Source: Elgaria multicarinata webbii
Lineage: Eukaryota; Chordata; Lepidosauria; Squamata; Anguidae
Assembly: GCF_023053635.1 (NCBI RefSeq)
Contig: NC_086184.1
Span: 14,058,379 to 14,122,378 of the forward strand
Reading direction: 5' to 3'
DNA: 64,000 nucleotides
Position numbers and translations under genes: made by a program. The notes under the pieces were generated by a model, which searched no databases, had not been told where the DNA came from, and worked only from the letters and a program-made list of their open reading frames with translations. Positions 1 through 10,717 of the stretch are shown in pieces; position 1 is the first letter of the stretch; the number at the start of each line of letters is the position of its first letter.

Positions 1-592
1 AGCCTGTTTACTAACGGACTGGCCGGCGAGACCACATCACGCCAGTCCTTTTACAACTTCATTGGCTGCCAGTCCAGGTCCGGGCCCAATTCAGTGCTAG
101 TACTAACATACAAAGCCCTAAATGGCTTGGGGCCAGGTTATCTGAAGGAACGCCTCCTCCCATATGTACCTGCCCGGACATTAAGATCATCCACAGGGGT
201 CCTTCTCCGTGAGCCCCTGCCAAAGGAAGTAAGGCAGGTGGCTACTAGGAGGAGGGCCTTCTCTGTTGTGGCACCCCGGCTGTGGAACGAGCTCCCCAGA
301 GAGGTCCGCCTGGCGCCTACACTGTATTCCTTTCTTCGCCAGCTGAAGACCTTTTTATTTTCTCAGTATTTTAACACCTAAATTTAAACGTTGCTGTTTT
401 AATACCGTATTTTAACCTATATCAATTTCTGCTGTGTGGTTTTATTCTGGTTGTGCTTTTTATATTGTATTTTGGTTTTTAGATTGTTGGATGTTTTATT
501 GTGTTCTTAATGGTTTTAATTTTTGTGAACTGCCCAGAGAGCTTCGGCTGTTGGGCGGTATAAAAATGTAATAAATAAATAAATAAATAAAC
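1..592 (+). mobile_element. L2-like LINE, 5'-truncated 3' end
   Basis: An open stretch at 94-381 encodes the C-terminal tail seen in many vertebrate non-LTR retrotransposon polyproteins (residues such as YKALNGLGPGYL, APRLWNELP and LKTFLFSQYF). It is followed by a 3' UTR containing the block GCCCAGAGAGCTTCGGCTG and an AATA-repeat tail at about 568-592. The element continues past the left edge. Clade assignment (L2/CR1-like) is from memory of the family; the truncated-LINE call itself is secure. It is not a host gene. Confidence 0.85.
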
Positions 593-789
593 AAACTTGG
601 GAAAAGCCATTCTGCAGAGGAGATTGGCTTGTGACGGGCAGGGGGTTGTCTTTCCGTGTAGCATATGCCTTGCATCATGGATCGTGTGCGTGCAGCGTTG
701 GGAAGCGTTTCTGGGGCGGCGTACCTTTTCTCTGCTGGTAGCACGTTGTGGTGCACGGCAGCATTGCTAGCCCTGAGCTCATGGAGCTG

Positions 790-1256
790 TAGCCCCAAAT
801 CTATTTCCTAGAACCCCAGATCTATTCTCCAGGGTACTGAGTATCCGTTGGTGCCAATAGAAGATTTTTCTTTAATTGGCGCGTAGGGGATGATTTCCAT
901 GGCGGATTACAGCTGGGGAGGAAAGGTTGAACGCTCCGCTCCGTGCATGCTGCAAATCACCCCCACTCCTCAAATAGCTCTCCCTTCATGGCAATTAAGC
1001 TTAGGGTGGGGGGAATAATGCCATTGGCTTGGAATGATCTGGGTTAGGGTGCCAATGAATCGGAGAATTTATTTTATTTGAGCTTATTTGGATGGGAAAT
1101 TATTTGCATAGCTTTGCCTTTTGTGAAATTTAAATAAATCCTAGTCATTATTTCTACATCGGCATATACAGATATAAATCAACACATGCAAGTTTTATGC
1201 AGATTTCTGCCCTCTAGGCCCTGGTGTCAAAGTGCATAGCCACACCCCCTGATGGT
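790..1256. mobile_element. Non-autonomous DNA element, older copy
   Basis: This stretch shares ordered blocks with 25668-25965 (ATCTATTC, GTGCCAATA, GAAGGTTCAACC-like, TCCTAGTCATTATTTCTA, TTTTATGCAGA), so both are copies of one interspersed family. The ends here are worn. The other copy shows terminal inverted repeats. Confidence 0.5.
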
Positions 1257-1439
1257 CCGCATGGAATCAGTGAGCCTTCCCCAGGCTGAAGTCCAATGTA
1301 CTTGGAGGGTATCTGGTTGTGGGAGGGTGGATTGGGTCACGGGTGGGCAGAAAGTAGCTCTCCGGGTGTTTTGAACGTCAGCTCCCAGTCTTCTTGCTGG
1401 CAGGGGTTTCTGGGAGTTGACATCCAGAACATCTGGAAA

Positions 1440-1495
1440 ACTATTTTTATTTATTTATTACATTTATATACTGCCCCATAGCCGAAGATCCCTGG
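1440..1495 (-). mobile_element. LINE 3'-end fragment
   Basis: A TTTATTTATTA tail is followed by ACATTTATATACTGCCCCATAGCCGAAG, written here as separate blocks of the reverse complement of the L2-like LINE 3' terminus found at 540-592. Only the last 55 or so bases are present. Confidence 0.7.
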
Positions 1496-1499
1496 GTTA

Positions 1500-2654
1500 A
1501 GTGACCTTTTCCATTCCTACCAGTTCTATGATCCTGCTTGGCTGCTATGTTCGGCCAGAAATGTATAACTCTGAATAGTCATGGAACTTTTGCCATACCA
1601 ATCACAAGTTGGTTCTAACTTATTCCTTGGCGTGTTGCAATCTGAGAATTTTGTTCACCCTCCTTGACAAATGAAGTGAGATCTCTTTGCAGCCGTGGCG
1701 GCCAGAACAGTTAACAAACCGCATCTACACGCTTAAGCTTTGCTAGTGCGTTTTTCTTTACGTTTCCTTTCTCTCTCAGACCTTTGTGTGGTGCATCGGT
1801 TCTGGAGGGTGAATGTTATACCTTTCATTTGGGCGGAGAGGCATCGTACGCAGGTAGGATTTACAGCGGTGTTGACAGGAGGGTTAAAAGCTGCTTTTCA
1901 TTGTCATTTCAGAAGAGGAACTTGGCCCCAGTCTGAGCTTTAGAGCTCTGTGTTCCTTTATGAACGATCAGTTGTGTCAATCATTGTATGTACATCAGAG
2001 AAACACATGTTTTTTCTGTGAACTTCAGTTTACCTTTGCGGATGAGGGAATGATGACTCCCTTTCTCCGTCTGTCTTAATGTTTTGCCTGTAACTAATGC
2101 CGTCAAGCAGTGTTTCAATAAACACAGACAGAATTCTGACAATGTATAAATCAGAGTTGCAGAAACTCAGGCCCAGGGCCTAAACTCAGTTCTCCCGGGC
2201 TCCCCAGATGGCCATACCTTTCCCCCCAACCATCCGTTCTTTCCGGCTTTTGTGTAGTCCCCCCCATCCCGGCCTGGCCCAAGGCTGCCTGAACCGAGGA
2301 GCCGCCACCGTGCCCCTCCCTCCCTCCCGATCTGCCTGCCCGCCCGCTCGCTAAATTTTGATTTGGCATGCATTTGTGTGCGTGCAGCTCAGCTGTTAGG
2401 TTAGTTTCCTTTGTGCGCACCTGCCTCCCCAGCGCGCTGCCTGTAAGGTGTTTTCACCTTCAGGATCTGCATTGGGCAAAGTATCATGGTGAGCCGGCTG
2501 GGTTGGGAGGTGCACGAGCAGAGCTGGAGGGGAGGCATGCAGGTGGCAGGACCAAGAAGCGGCAGACCCTTTGAAAAGGGAGAGCACCATTCTCCCCATA
2601 CTCTGCTGCCTGCTGAGTCCGCATCCTCCCGCTTCATGGTAGGGCCAGCCCTGC

Positions 2655-2657
<3 letters not shown>
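1500..2657. other. Mostly unique sequence, no recognised gene
   Basis: I see no known protein family in any frame. There is a splice-like acceptor at about 1780 (TTTCTCTCTCAG) and a donor-like CAG-GTAGGA at about 1852, but the 70-bp stretch between them matches nothing I know. The GC-rich stretch at about 2260-2440 could be an upstream non-coding exon or promoter of PLEKHF1; this is only positional inference. Confidence 0.3.
2117..2122 (+). promoter_or_regulatory. Possible poly(A) signal
   Basis: AATAAA sits in the context TTTCAATAAACACAG after a stretch resembling a 3' UTR. In human, POP4 lies upstream of PLEKHF1 on the same strand, so this could end such a gene. I found no POP4 coding sequence in the window, so the link is speculative. 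Confidence 0.2.

Positions 2658-2707
<50 letters not shown>
2658..2707. repeat. (CA)n microsatellite
   Basis: About 25 uninterrupted AC dinucleotides. Apparent reading frames through it are low-complexity artefacts. Confidence 0.98.
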
Positions 2708-2708
<1 letters not shown>

Positions 2709-3008
2709 ACATTCTAAAAGGCTGGAATGCCTTTCCTAAGGCTTCGTTTCTGGCAGCACTAACTTTAATCTAAAAGATATTGGTGATTTTGGGCCTGCTC
2801 CCTTTTATCTTCAGTCCCACCTACCACTGGAATGTGGGCCCTGAGAGATTTTGCCACTCCCTGGTATATACCATCTGATCCTGCACCGTGAACTGCCTAG
2901 GGGTGTTTGCTGGGAACCATTCAGAAAACCGCATGGTGATCTTATGTGGGTTGTGCCACTCCAGGCTGCTGTCTCAGCTGGGGTTGTGGCTTCGAATGAC
3001 ACTGGAAT

Positions 3009-3412
3009 GAATCATAGAATAGTAGAGTTGGAAGGGGCCTGTAAGGCCAACGAATCCAACCCACTGCTCAATGCAGGAATCCACCTTAAAGCCTACCTGA
3101 CAGATGGCTGCCCGGTTGCCTCTTGAAGGCCTCTGGTGTGGGAGAGCCCACAACCTCCCTAGGTTACTGGTTCCACTGTTGTACTGCTCTAACAGTCAGG
3201 ACTTTTTTCCTGATGTCCAGCCAAAATCTGGCTTCCTGTAACATCAGCCCATTATTCCATGTCCTGCACTCTGGGATGATCGAGAAGAGATCGTGGCCCT
3301 CCTCCATGTGACAACCTTTCAAGTATTTAAAGAGTGCTATCATGTCTCCCCTCAATCTTCTCTTCTCCAGGCTAAACCTGCCCAGTTCTTTCAATCTCTC
3401 CTCATTTTAAAA
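3009..3412 (-). mobile_element. CR1 LINE 3' end
   Basis: The stretch begins with ATCATAGAATAGTAGAGTTGG, the reverse complement of the typical CR1 terminus, and continues through blocks typical of CR1 in sauropsids (GGAATCCACCTTAAAGC, TGTCTCCCCTCAATCTTCTC). It is 5'-truncated and has no usable reading frame. Confidence 0.88.
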
Positions 3413-4204
3413 CAACAAATACCTCTCACACCAGAATGAAGGTAAATCTAGAGTCCTCTTCTCTGACACGCTAACTTCTGATGTGCAGAGCCTTCTTGAC
3501 TTGTGGGAGCATTCAAACATGTCACTCTCCACACACACGCCTGTAGTCTGAAGTTCCATATTTTTAGTAGAAGGATGAATGAATAAGTTGAATAGTCCAG
3601 GAAAGGCAGTACCGCATGATATTGCCGAACATGTAGTTCCACTTTATATAGTTCACAATGTTAGTACATAAGGGCTCATACATGCGTGGAATTATGTTGG
3701 AGGGGAGGGCGTTCATGACACTGAGAAGGGAAAGACCTTTGTCTTCTCCGTTACAGCTTCGTTTCTTTTATTTATTTTACTCTGGTTTGTTTCAACATTT
3801 TACTATGGGCTCTTTTGGAAGAGAGATATTTACGAATCCCTTACTTTTACTGTTTGTGTCCCTGCCAATCAGGCATGGATGAAGCAGTTGAACGTGTCTT
3901 CCTATGCTGTCTATATTATTATACTGCTCCAGTTTTAACAAAAATTCCAGTTAGATCTGATACGTAAGTTTTATTCCTCCCTTCTTTCTCTCAGACTCTA
4001 CCAGCGAAGTCTATCTTAAAGTGGCAAAATTTTGCACCCAGGCATATTCTATTAGGAATCAAATTATTAAATTCATTATAATTCATTCGGAACATTAGTT
4101 GACACTAAAAGACACGCTGTTTGAAGTGCATTTTGATCCCGGATCCTCTATTTTATGTATATTTTTGTATTCGCCAGTTTCGATTTCATATATTGTATTT
4201 CTAG
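3413..4204. other. Unique AT-rich sequence, nothing recognised
   Basis: No repeat family or exon that I can name. It lies in the presumed 5' intron or upstream flank of PLEKHF1. Confidence 0.3.
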
Positions 4205-4400
4205 TGGTTGGTCTATGACCATAACTAAATGAATGAATGAATGTATATTTTATTTATTTAAACTATTTCTTGGCCTGCTTTCAGAATAGAAGCCCTCCCA
4301 GCACATCTTGCAACAATGAAACACATAACCATTAGGATATTAAAAGCAATAAAAACATAAGCACAATAAAAACATATAAACAGCAGTAAAAACAACAACG
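4205..4400 (-). mobile_element. LINE 3'-end fragment
   Basis: A TGAATGAATGAATG/TTTATTTA tail is followed by CTTGGCCTGCTTTCAGAATAGAAGC and an A-rich AATAAAAACA stretch, as in the LINE tail copies at 48422 and 52835. It ends about 80 bp before the PLEKHF1 acceptor, so it sits inside the intron. Confidence 0.55.
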
Positions 4401-4468
4401 ATAAAACTAGCAACAACAGCAATCCTATCAGGAGAAGGCCAAGGGGAAATCGTAACTTCTCTTTTTTC

Positions 4469-4482
4469 CTCCTTGCTTCCAG
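4469..4482 (+). promoter_or_regulatory. 3' splice site of the PLEKHF1 coding exon
   Basis: A pyrimidine-rich tract (CTTTTTTCCTCCTTGCTTCC) ends in AG at 4481-4482, thirteen bases before the start codon. The exon therefore begins at 4483 with a very short 5' UTR piece, and at least one non-coding exon must lie upstream. Confidence 0.75.
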
Positions 4483-4495
4483 GTGACATATCGAG

Positions 4496-5308
4496 ATGGT
4501 CGACCACCTGGCTAATACTGAGATTAACAGTCAACGCATTGCTGCCATGGAACACTGCTTTGGGACATCCGGCCAGCCCTTGGCCGTGCCGGGAAGGGTC
4601 CTCTTGGGCGAAGGGATCTTGACCAAAGAATGCCGCAAAAAAGCCAAGCCGCGCATCTTCTTCCTTTTCAATGACCTCCTCGTGTACGGCAGCATTGTGA
4701 TCAACAAACGGAAGTACAGTTCCCAGCACATCATCCCCCTTGACGAAGTCACCTTGGAGACGTTGCCAGATACCTTGCAAATGAAGAACCGGTGGATGAT
4801 CAAGACGGCCAAGAAGTCGTTTGTCGTTTCCGCGGCCTCCCAGACGGAGAGGAAAGAATGGATCAGCCACCTGGAAGAGTGCATTCGCCACTTGCTGTCC
4901 AAGACAGGTCGGCAGCCCCCCACAGAACACGCCGCGCCCTGGATCCCCGACAAAGCCACCGACATCTGCATGCGCTGCACGCAAACCAAGTTCTCTGCTC
5001 TCACACGGAGGCACCACTGTCGGAAATGCGGCTTCGTGGTGTGCGGGGAATGCTCGCGGCAGAGATTCCTCATGCCCCGGCTGTCCCTGAAGCCTTTGAG
5101 AGTTTGCAATCTTTGCTACAAACAGCTGATGGCAGAAGAAAAAAAGGAAATGGAAGACCAGGTGAAGCCCTTGCCTTCTCCGCTGTCTCACTACGATCCT
5201 TCCAGTGGGGATGACAGCGACCGATCCGATGAGGACAAGGTGGAACAGTGGCCCGTGGAAGCAGAGTTTTACACGGCAGACGTGGCTTGGTCATCTTTCC
5301 ATAGGTGA
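4496..5308 (+). CDS. PLEKHF1: PLEKHF1 (phafin-1), PH and FYVE domain protein
   Basis: A 270-residue protein in a single coding exon. A PH domain occupies about residues 35-131, with the phafin signature PRIFFLFNDLLVYGSIV at 52-68. A FYVE zinc finger occupies about 147-210. Its parts are WIPD at 149-152, the basic phosphoinositide motif RRHHCRKCG at 171-179, and eight zinc-binding cysteines at 158, 161, 175, 178, 183, 186, 204 and 207, all present. An acidic serine-rich tail (SSGDDSDRSDEDK, 237-249) leads to a conserved FYTADVAWSSFH end. The family binds PtdIns3P on endosomes and lysosomes and is linked to endosome fusion, autophagy and lysosome-mediated cell death (known of the mammalian protein). 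The start is fixed by MVDHLANTEINSQRIAA, identical to what I recall of human PLEKHF1. Length is close to the human 279 residues, with differences in the C-terminal linker. Reading frames on the opposite strand here are shadows. Confidence 0.97.
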   Translation: MVDHLANTEINSQRIAAMEHCFGTSGQPLAVPGRVLLGEGILTKECRKKAKPRIFFLFNDLLVYGSIVINKRKYSSQHIIPLDEVTLETLPDTLQMKNRWMIKTAKKSFVVSAASQTERKEWISHLEECIRHLLSKTGRQPPTEHAAPWIPDKATDICMRCTQTKFSALTRRHHCRKCGFVVCGECSRQRFLMPRLSLKPLRVCNLCYKQLMAEEKKEMEDQVKPLPSPLSHYDPSSGDDSDRSDEDKVEQWPVEAEFYTADVAWSSFHR

Positions 5309-5600
5309 CCTCTGCACAATCTGGTTCATTTTAGGGGTTGTATCCTAAGGAATACAGAGAGCAAACACTTGCCTCAATGCACTTTTCAGAGGAGTAGCTT
5401 TAAAGGTGTTCAGTTCCATGCAATTTTCCCATTCTGTGAATAAGGGACAAGAGGTGACCTCTGACGAAATGCATCAGGGCCTGCTTGGCTCCTCTGAAGA
5501 AGCGAGTCGTTTTTTAAAAAAGTTTGTGGCAGAGCTGAATTGAATCCCAAACAAGACAGCTCCTGAGCATTCCTGAACACGTTGCACCTTTTCATTCAGC
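5309..5600 (+). other. PLEKHF1 3' UTR, proximal part
   Basis: Sequence directly after the stop codon, with no repeat recognised. It probably belongs to the PLEKHF1 transcript, whose end is not certain. Confidence 0.5.
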
Positions 5601-5706
5601 CTTTCCCAGCCTGGTGTCCTCCATGGGTTTTGGACCATAATTCCCATTATCTCTGACTGTTGGCCGTGCTGGCTGGGGAAGATGGAATTATGGTCCAAAA
5701 CATCAA
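5601..5706. repeat. Palindromic MITE, family P1
   Basis: An imperfect inverted repeat: CCCAGCCTGGTGTCCTCCAT and TTTTGGACCATAATTCCCAT on the left are mirrored by GGAATTATGGTCCAAAACATC on the right. About ten copies of this family (consensus ends near CCCCAACCTGGTGCCCTCCA) occur in the window. It is a non-autonomous DNA element. Confidence 0.7.
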
Positions 5707-6128
5707 GCGCAAGACAATCTCGTTTTCCATTCTGGAAATGTTGAGTTTCAGCTTGGGAATTTTGCAGGGCTGCGCATTAGAACACCCTCAGACTGTGTCT
5801 GCTGGAGAAATCTGCCTGTTTTAGAACTGGAGGTCAAGTTCTGGATTCAGAAATCAAAGTTATGAAGTCCAAGGGTGGGTCAACTTCACAGTGGTAGATG
5901 GAGGGCCTTTGATGAAGTACTCTATGGAAGTTAATCAGGGGTTTGTAATAGCAGTATATTTCAAGGATCAGACCATTTATACTAGATTTTTAACACAGGT
6001 TGTTTGGATCAGCTTGGTGCTGAAGTGGACAGGGGAAGCCAGAAGTTGGATGTAGTGTTAGAGATTAATATTAAATGGACAGTTTTGGAGATGGGTGTTT
6101 GGAAACAAAGGCTTGCAAATCAACTTAA
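5707..6128. other. Unique sequence in the PLEKHF1 3' flank
   Basis: No family recognised. It may be part of the distal 3' UTR if polyadenylation occurs near 6365. Confidence 0.3.
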
Positions 6129-6243
6129 GGCACAATCCTATGCATGTTTAGATGGTGGTGGGGAGTCCTACATTTCCCATCATTCCCCAGCCAGCATGGG
6201 AGTTGTAGGACTTTTTCTGTCTAAACATGCATAGGATTCCACC
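6129..6243. repeat. Palindromic MITE, family P2
   Basis: CACAATCCTATGCATGTTTA on the left is mirrored by CTAAACATGCATAGGATTCC on the right. A second internal inverted pair lies around GGGAGTCCTACATTTCCCAT and GGGAGTTGTAGGAC. A diverged copy lies at 23074-23209. Confidence 0.8.
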
Positions 6244-6364
6244 CTTTATGTTAAACAATTGAATTCCTAACTGTGGTATTATGAGTGCTACCCTGTTTCT
6301 TAAAATTTTGGCTATGCTTCCTAATTTTCGTGTCTTCTGGTTTTATTTTGTTAATATTCAGAAT

Positions 6365-6370
6365 AATAAA
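6365..6370 (+). promoter_or_regulatory. Candidate PLEKHF1 poly(A) signal
   Basis: AATAAA in GAATAATAAAACG, about 1.06 kb after the stop codon. It is the first canonical hexamer I found downstream on this strand. No transcript evidence. Confidence 0.35.
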
Positions 6371-6400
6371 ACGACTAGCCCAGGCTGTGACTCATCACTG

Positions 6401-6534
6401 CAACTTCCCCAACCTGGTGCCCTCCAGTAGTTTTGGACTCCAACTCCCATCAGCCCAAACAAGCATGGTCAGTGGTAAGGAATGCTGGGAATTGTAGTCC
6501 AAAACATCTGGAGGACGCCAGGTTTGGCAAGGGT
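6401..6534. repeat. Palindromic MITE, family P1
   Basis: The best-preserved copy of the family. CCCCAACCTGGTGCCCTCCA at the left is mirrored by TCTGGAGGACGCCAGGTTTG at the right, with TTTTGGACTCCAACTCCCAT paired to GGGAATTGTAGTCCAAAAC. Confidence 0.85.
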
Positions 6535-6673
6535 GTGTTTTCACATGCAGTAAACCATATATAAAAATGTATTTTGAAACACTAAAACAGTTGGCAGACA
6601 AAAGACTGGTCTGTAGGTGATATTGGTGTGTCTTGGGGCGAGAGGGTGGCACCCAGTTATTTTCACCTATTAT

Positions 6674-6850
6674 GACCCTGTTCAGACAACACACTAAGCC
6701 ATGGTTCGGCTGCTAACCCTTTTGCAGCAAAGGGTTAGTGAGCATGTTTAAACCATGGTTATGTAACAACCATGGTTAGGAATGGTTCACATGACATGCT
6801 GAGCTCAAAATGCTAAACTACGATGGCTTAGCGTGTTGTCCGAACAGGGA
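6674..6850. repeat. Palindromic MITE, family P4
   Basis: CCCTGTTCAGACAACACACT and TAAGCCATGGTT at the left are mirrored by GATGGCTTAGCGTGTTGTCC and GAACAGGG at the right. Related ends are found in the copies at 24348-24582 and 31870-31982. Confidence 0.75.
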
Positions 6851-7159
6851 CATAGGCAGCCACAGCAGAAATAGATCTGAAAACCTGGGGGTGCACTTCT
6901 ACGTAACTGAATTCTGGGCGTAGTTAACAGGTTTGATGCATATTGTTTTCCGTAGTGCCATTTGCTTCCTGCTTTCTCTACTTTTGGCACTTTTAGCAGC
7001 TTGTTTTTGAAGTGACATCTGCAACGACAAGGCTAGAGAAGTACTTTTTTCAAAAATTAACAATTGTAACCAGGGATTAAAGCCACAGACGCTTCATGAT
7101 GCACGTATGTACATATATACACACCATGCACAACCCTAGTTCGCAGTCTAATGCTAAGC

Positions 7160-7266
7160 CAGCCTTCCTCAACTTACTGTGCTCCAGATGTGTTGGGTTC
7201 CAATTCCCATGAGCATGACTGATGGTTAGGAATGCTGAGAGCTGTTGTCCAAGTTGTGGAAGGCAA
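7160..7266. repeat. Palindromic MITE, family P1
   Basis: AGCCTTCCTCAACTTACTGT and GCTCCAGATG with a central TTCCCATGAGCATGACTGATGG, an older copy of the family at 6401-6534. Confidence 0.6.
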
Positions 7267-7382
7267 GGCTAGAACTTCAATCTTTACAGCTTGCTTTCGC
7301 CAAAGCAACAAAACCTGTTGGTTGGAATACTTGTTATTATACTACCGTGCATGTTAACTCTATATTCTGAACTCTTTATTCT

Positions 7383-7622
7383 GAGAGCCAGTGTGGTGTA
7401 GTGGCTAAAGTGTTGGACTGGGAGCCGGGAGATCCGGGTTCTAGTCCCCACTTAGCCATGGAAGCTCAATGGGTGACTTTGGGCCAGTCACACACTCTCA
7501 GCCCAACCCACCTCACAGGGTTGTTGTTGTGAGGATAAAATGGAGTGGAGGATTATGTATGCCGCCTTGGGTTCCTTGGAGGAAAAAAGGCAGGATATAA
7601 ATGCAATAATAAAATAAATAAA
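7383..7622 (+). mobile_element. tRNA-derived squamate SINE
   Basis: The head carries a degenerate tRNA promoter: an A-box-like stretch in GTGTAGTGGCTAAAGTG near 7395 and a B box GGTTCTAGTCC at 7437-7447. The body (GCCAGTCACACACTCTCAGC, TTGTGAGGATAAAATGGAG, GGCAGGATATAAATGCAATA) ends in an AATAAA-repeat tail. This arrangement is common in lizard and snake genomes. It is not a functional tRNA gene. Confidence 0.9.
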
Positions 7623-8362
7623 ACTTTATTCTTCATGACCAGCAGTGTAGTGGAGGCAGGATTTGCCGGGATGCAGTGCCAGCTCTTCTTCATTAGCAGG
7701 GGTGCTGATGTCACCTGCCACACACACACACCCTTAAAATGGCCTGTTCCCTGTAAGTTTAGCTGTACTTCTCACAGGAGCTGTGGGGAAATGAATTTTC
7801 CCAGCAAGATCATTGTTGTTCCTTGATGCAATGTGAAGAATTTCGGGGTAGCTTGATCTTGAACGGGCAATTGAGACCCATTCACTTTACAAAAGGCCTG
7901 TTCCTAGATCTGGTTTGCGATAGGGTGTTTGGTGGTGACACAGCTGCCTGAAGTTTTGGGCTCTCCTGGGGTGCGGTGTGTCTGTGGCCACTGTCGTGAG
8001 GAGTCCCTGCGTTCCAAAATTCGCCACTGCACCACTGTGGCTGACCATTAGACAACAGCATCTTTGTTGCTGCCACTTAAGTTTTTAAATCACAGTCTTA
8101 ATTCGACAAGTAAACAACACCATTGTAGGCATTATATTTGGTTTTTGTACTCTTGCCTTTTTTTTTTTGGAACAGAAATGTTAGCTGACTTTTTAAAATT
8201 TGCACTGCCCCTAACCTGCGTCCCTTCCCACCCATGTACCAATATGTTTACATGACAGCCTTCTTTCTTTGGTCAGCTAATTGTGATTTCCTACTTTAAT
8301 TGATGGATGAATTGCTTATTAAATATTACCCTGTTTCACTGTAAATTCACGTTTTGAGGAAT
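7623..8362. other. Unique sequence, nothing recognised
   Basis: No family-level match, splice pattern or repeat I can name, apart from a T run at about 8158-8169. Confidence 0.3.
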
Positions 8363-8755
8363 CTTTTATTTATTTATTTATTTATTTATTTATTACATTT
8401 ATATACCTCCCCCCCCCATAGCCAAAGCTCTGTGGGCGGTTTAGAAAGAATAAAACACAGAACATTAAAAACAAAATTTAAAACCTTAAAGTGCATAAAA
8501 ATGGATTACATCCAATATCCATATATTCTGGGTCAGTTAAAAACTCAACATATGCTGTTAAATGCCTGGGAGAAAAGCCTTGACGTGGCACCGAAATGAT
8601 AACAATGTTGGTGCTAGGCGGGCCTCATCGGGGAGATCATTCCATAATTGGGGGCCACCACTGAAAAGGCCCTTTCACTTGTTGCCATCCTCCGAGCTTC
8701 CCTCGGAGTAAGCACCCAGAGGAGGACCTTAGATGTTGAGTGTAGTGTAGATCAG
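8363..8755 (-). mobile_element. L2-like LINE, 5'-truncated
   Basis: A TTTA-repeat tail, then ACATTTATATACC and CCATAGCCAAAGCTCTGTGG, then an A-rich 3' UTR. The section from TGCTGTTAAATGCCTGGGAG onward, through CCTCGGAGTAAG and AGATGTTGAG, matches 44010-44200. Same orientation and family as the copy at 43995. Confidence 0.8.
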
Positions 8756-10368
8756 TGTTTCATGATGAGAAATAACGCAGAACGTGTGGGCCTAATACAG
8801 TTCTAGTTGTGTCCTGTTGTATGCCACTCATGCAGAGGTGGGCAACATGCAGCCCATGCAGCCCTCACTGTACCCTGCTTCTTCCCCATATGTATCATGT
8901 GCCAATATGCCCTGCTGAAAGACCTCCCCACGAAGACTCCTCCCTCAGCAGTTGCTACCAGCAGACTGTGCAGAAGGGAAAATGAGAGAGGAAACAATCA
9001 TTCCACCAGCCCTGCTGAAAACTTTTCCTCTTCCCTCCCCATCGCTTTTCCTTGTATGACATGACTTTTTAGATTGTAAATCTCAAGGCAGGAACTGTCT
9101 TGTTTCATTTACTACATGTAAGCTGCTCCAGAAGCCTTTCTGGCTGAGTAGCAGGATAAAAATACTAAACATAAATCAAACATGTCTGGATTGAGGGATT
9201 TATCTTTTATCATTCTGCCTATGTTAGGGTACGCACATTATTAAACGCGAGTGTGGGTTATTAAAGGCATGACTAATAGGGAAGCTATCCAGTCATGACT
9301 AAAAGCCATGTATTACTTTAAAAAGCAAGAATCTTTCAAAACAGCGGATCGTGTGATTTCAGGGCCCACTGGGTTGAACAGGCTTTCTCCAGGCACGGGA
9401 AGAACATTTCCAAGTTGGGAAAAGACAGAACTGGAGAGTGAAGCTGAATGAAAAACAGCCCGGTTTGCCTTTTTCCTCTGTCGAATTTATTCTTTTCCAG
9501 CAGGCTAAATTTCCCCCAAGTTTTCCATCCTCTGCAGCAACCTGTGTCAACTGAAATGGCATTTCCCCGCCCCCGCCCTGCTTCCCTCGTGGACAAACGA
9601 TATAGAACTTGCCAGCAAAAGCCTTGACTGAAACAGATGTTTCTGGTTTTAAAGAGCAATTTTTAAAAAAACCTCTTTGTGTTGTTTTCCTCCTTTTTCT
9701 GGCTCAAAATTAGTAACAATGATGTTTATGTGCTTTGTTCCCATGATGCTGCATGAGCAGCAATTGGACTTAAATCTAAATTTGTCTACAATTAGAAATC
9801 CAAGGCCCCAATTCAGTCCCTTTCTCCTTAGCCCCCAGCCTAACTCCCTGTCCAATAAACGCTTCTGCCCACCACCACAAGCACACATGTACTATGAGAT
9901 CCCTCTTCCACATTTCCCTACATTTTGTTACTTAGAAAAAGGAATGAAGTTTCTAGTCCTGTGGACCTGTAGGAAATGTGCACAGGCAGGGCTTCTATCC
10001 AATGGCTGGGTAAGAATAAAACTCGCTTCCACTTTCCATAGTTCTGCCCAATGAGTGTACAGACCTTGGAATGCCTTTAGCACCTGTGCACATTTCCTTA
10101 TATCTCCACAAAAGGACTAGAAACTTCATTTTTTTAAAAACAAAAAAAAGCGCTGAAAGTGGACATTCAGGAAAGAGGCCTGAAATGTCCTGAAGTTGGG
10201 AGGGGCTCTTCCGAAAAAGCACTGGAACGGTTGACACACTTTTATTACAAATTAGAAATTTGATTCTTTAATCTTGATGCAGTTAAATAACTTTGGAACC
10301 CATGCAGATACCTGTATTTTGTTACGGCGGTTCTGCCTTTGATCCTTTCCATCCCACCCTCAGACACA
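8756..10368. other. Mostly unique intergenic sequence
   Basis: No coding family recognised. Reading frames of 60-125 codons here have no recognisable residues and overlap on both strands. Confidence 0.3.
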
Positions 10369-10496
10369 GGCCATAGCTAGACCAGGCCTATATCCCGGGA
10401 TTGTCTCTGTGCATCCAAATGACACACGGGATCCCGGGAGCAGGCAGGGATGACCCCTCCATTTGCCTGGGATAATCCTTAGGTCTAGCTAAGGCC
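10369..10496. repeat. Palindromic MITE, family P5
   Basis: GGCCATAGCTAGACCAGGCC at the left and CTTAGGTCTAGCTAAGGCC at the right, with internal ATCCCGGGA and CCTGGGATAATCC arms. Two further copies lie side by side at 49857 and 50028. Confidence 0.8.
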
Positions 10497-10600
10497 ACAG
10501 TGATGGATTTTGGAAGAAGCCAAGTAAGCCATGGCTTAGGCCTCATGTTAGACCTCTAAATATGTTGGCGATAACTAAGATGAAATCACTTAAATGTGTT

Positions 10601-10669
10601 GAGAAGTCCAGTGTGATTTACAGCAGAGTTGCCTTAGATCGAGAAAGTGTGGCAGCATCGAATTTAGTA
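10601..10669. repeat. 69-bp direct repeat, copy 1
   Basis: GAGAAGTCCAGTGTGATTTA and GCAGAGTTGCCTTAGAT recur with a few changes at 11455-11522, 0.85 kb away in the same orientation. I do not recognise a family. Confidence 0.8.
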
Positions 10670-10717
10670 TTGGAGGCAATAAATGCAAACTAGAACCAGT
10701 TTAGAAGTTTAAATCAA

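Noticed and set aside
1740-2122. Possible last exon of POP4
   Set aside because: Splice-like sites and a poly(A) hexamer are present, but the translated text does not resemble the POP4 C terminus that I recall.
2401-2773. Frames with long threonine-histidine or valine-cysteine runs
   Set aside because: Translation of the (CA)n microsatellite.
4340-5191. A 283-codon open frame on the minus strand across PLEKHF1
   Set aside because: It is antisense to a well-conserved coding exon and shows no family features. GC-rich exons often give such shadow frames.
7395-7447. tRNA gene, from A-box and B-box motifs
   Set aside because: The motifs lie in the head of a SINE; no cloverleaf with intact stems is formed, and the body and tail continue as a retroposon.
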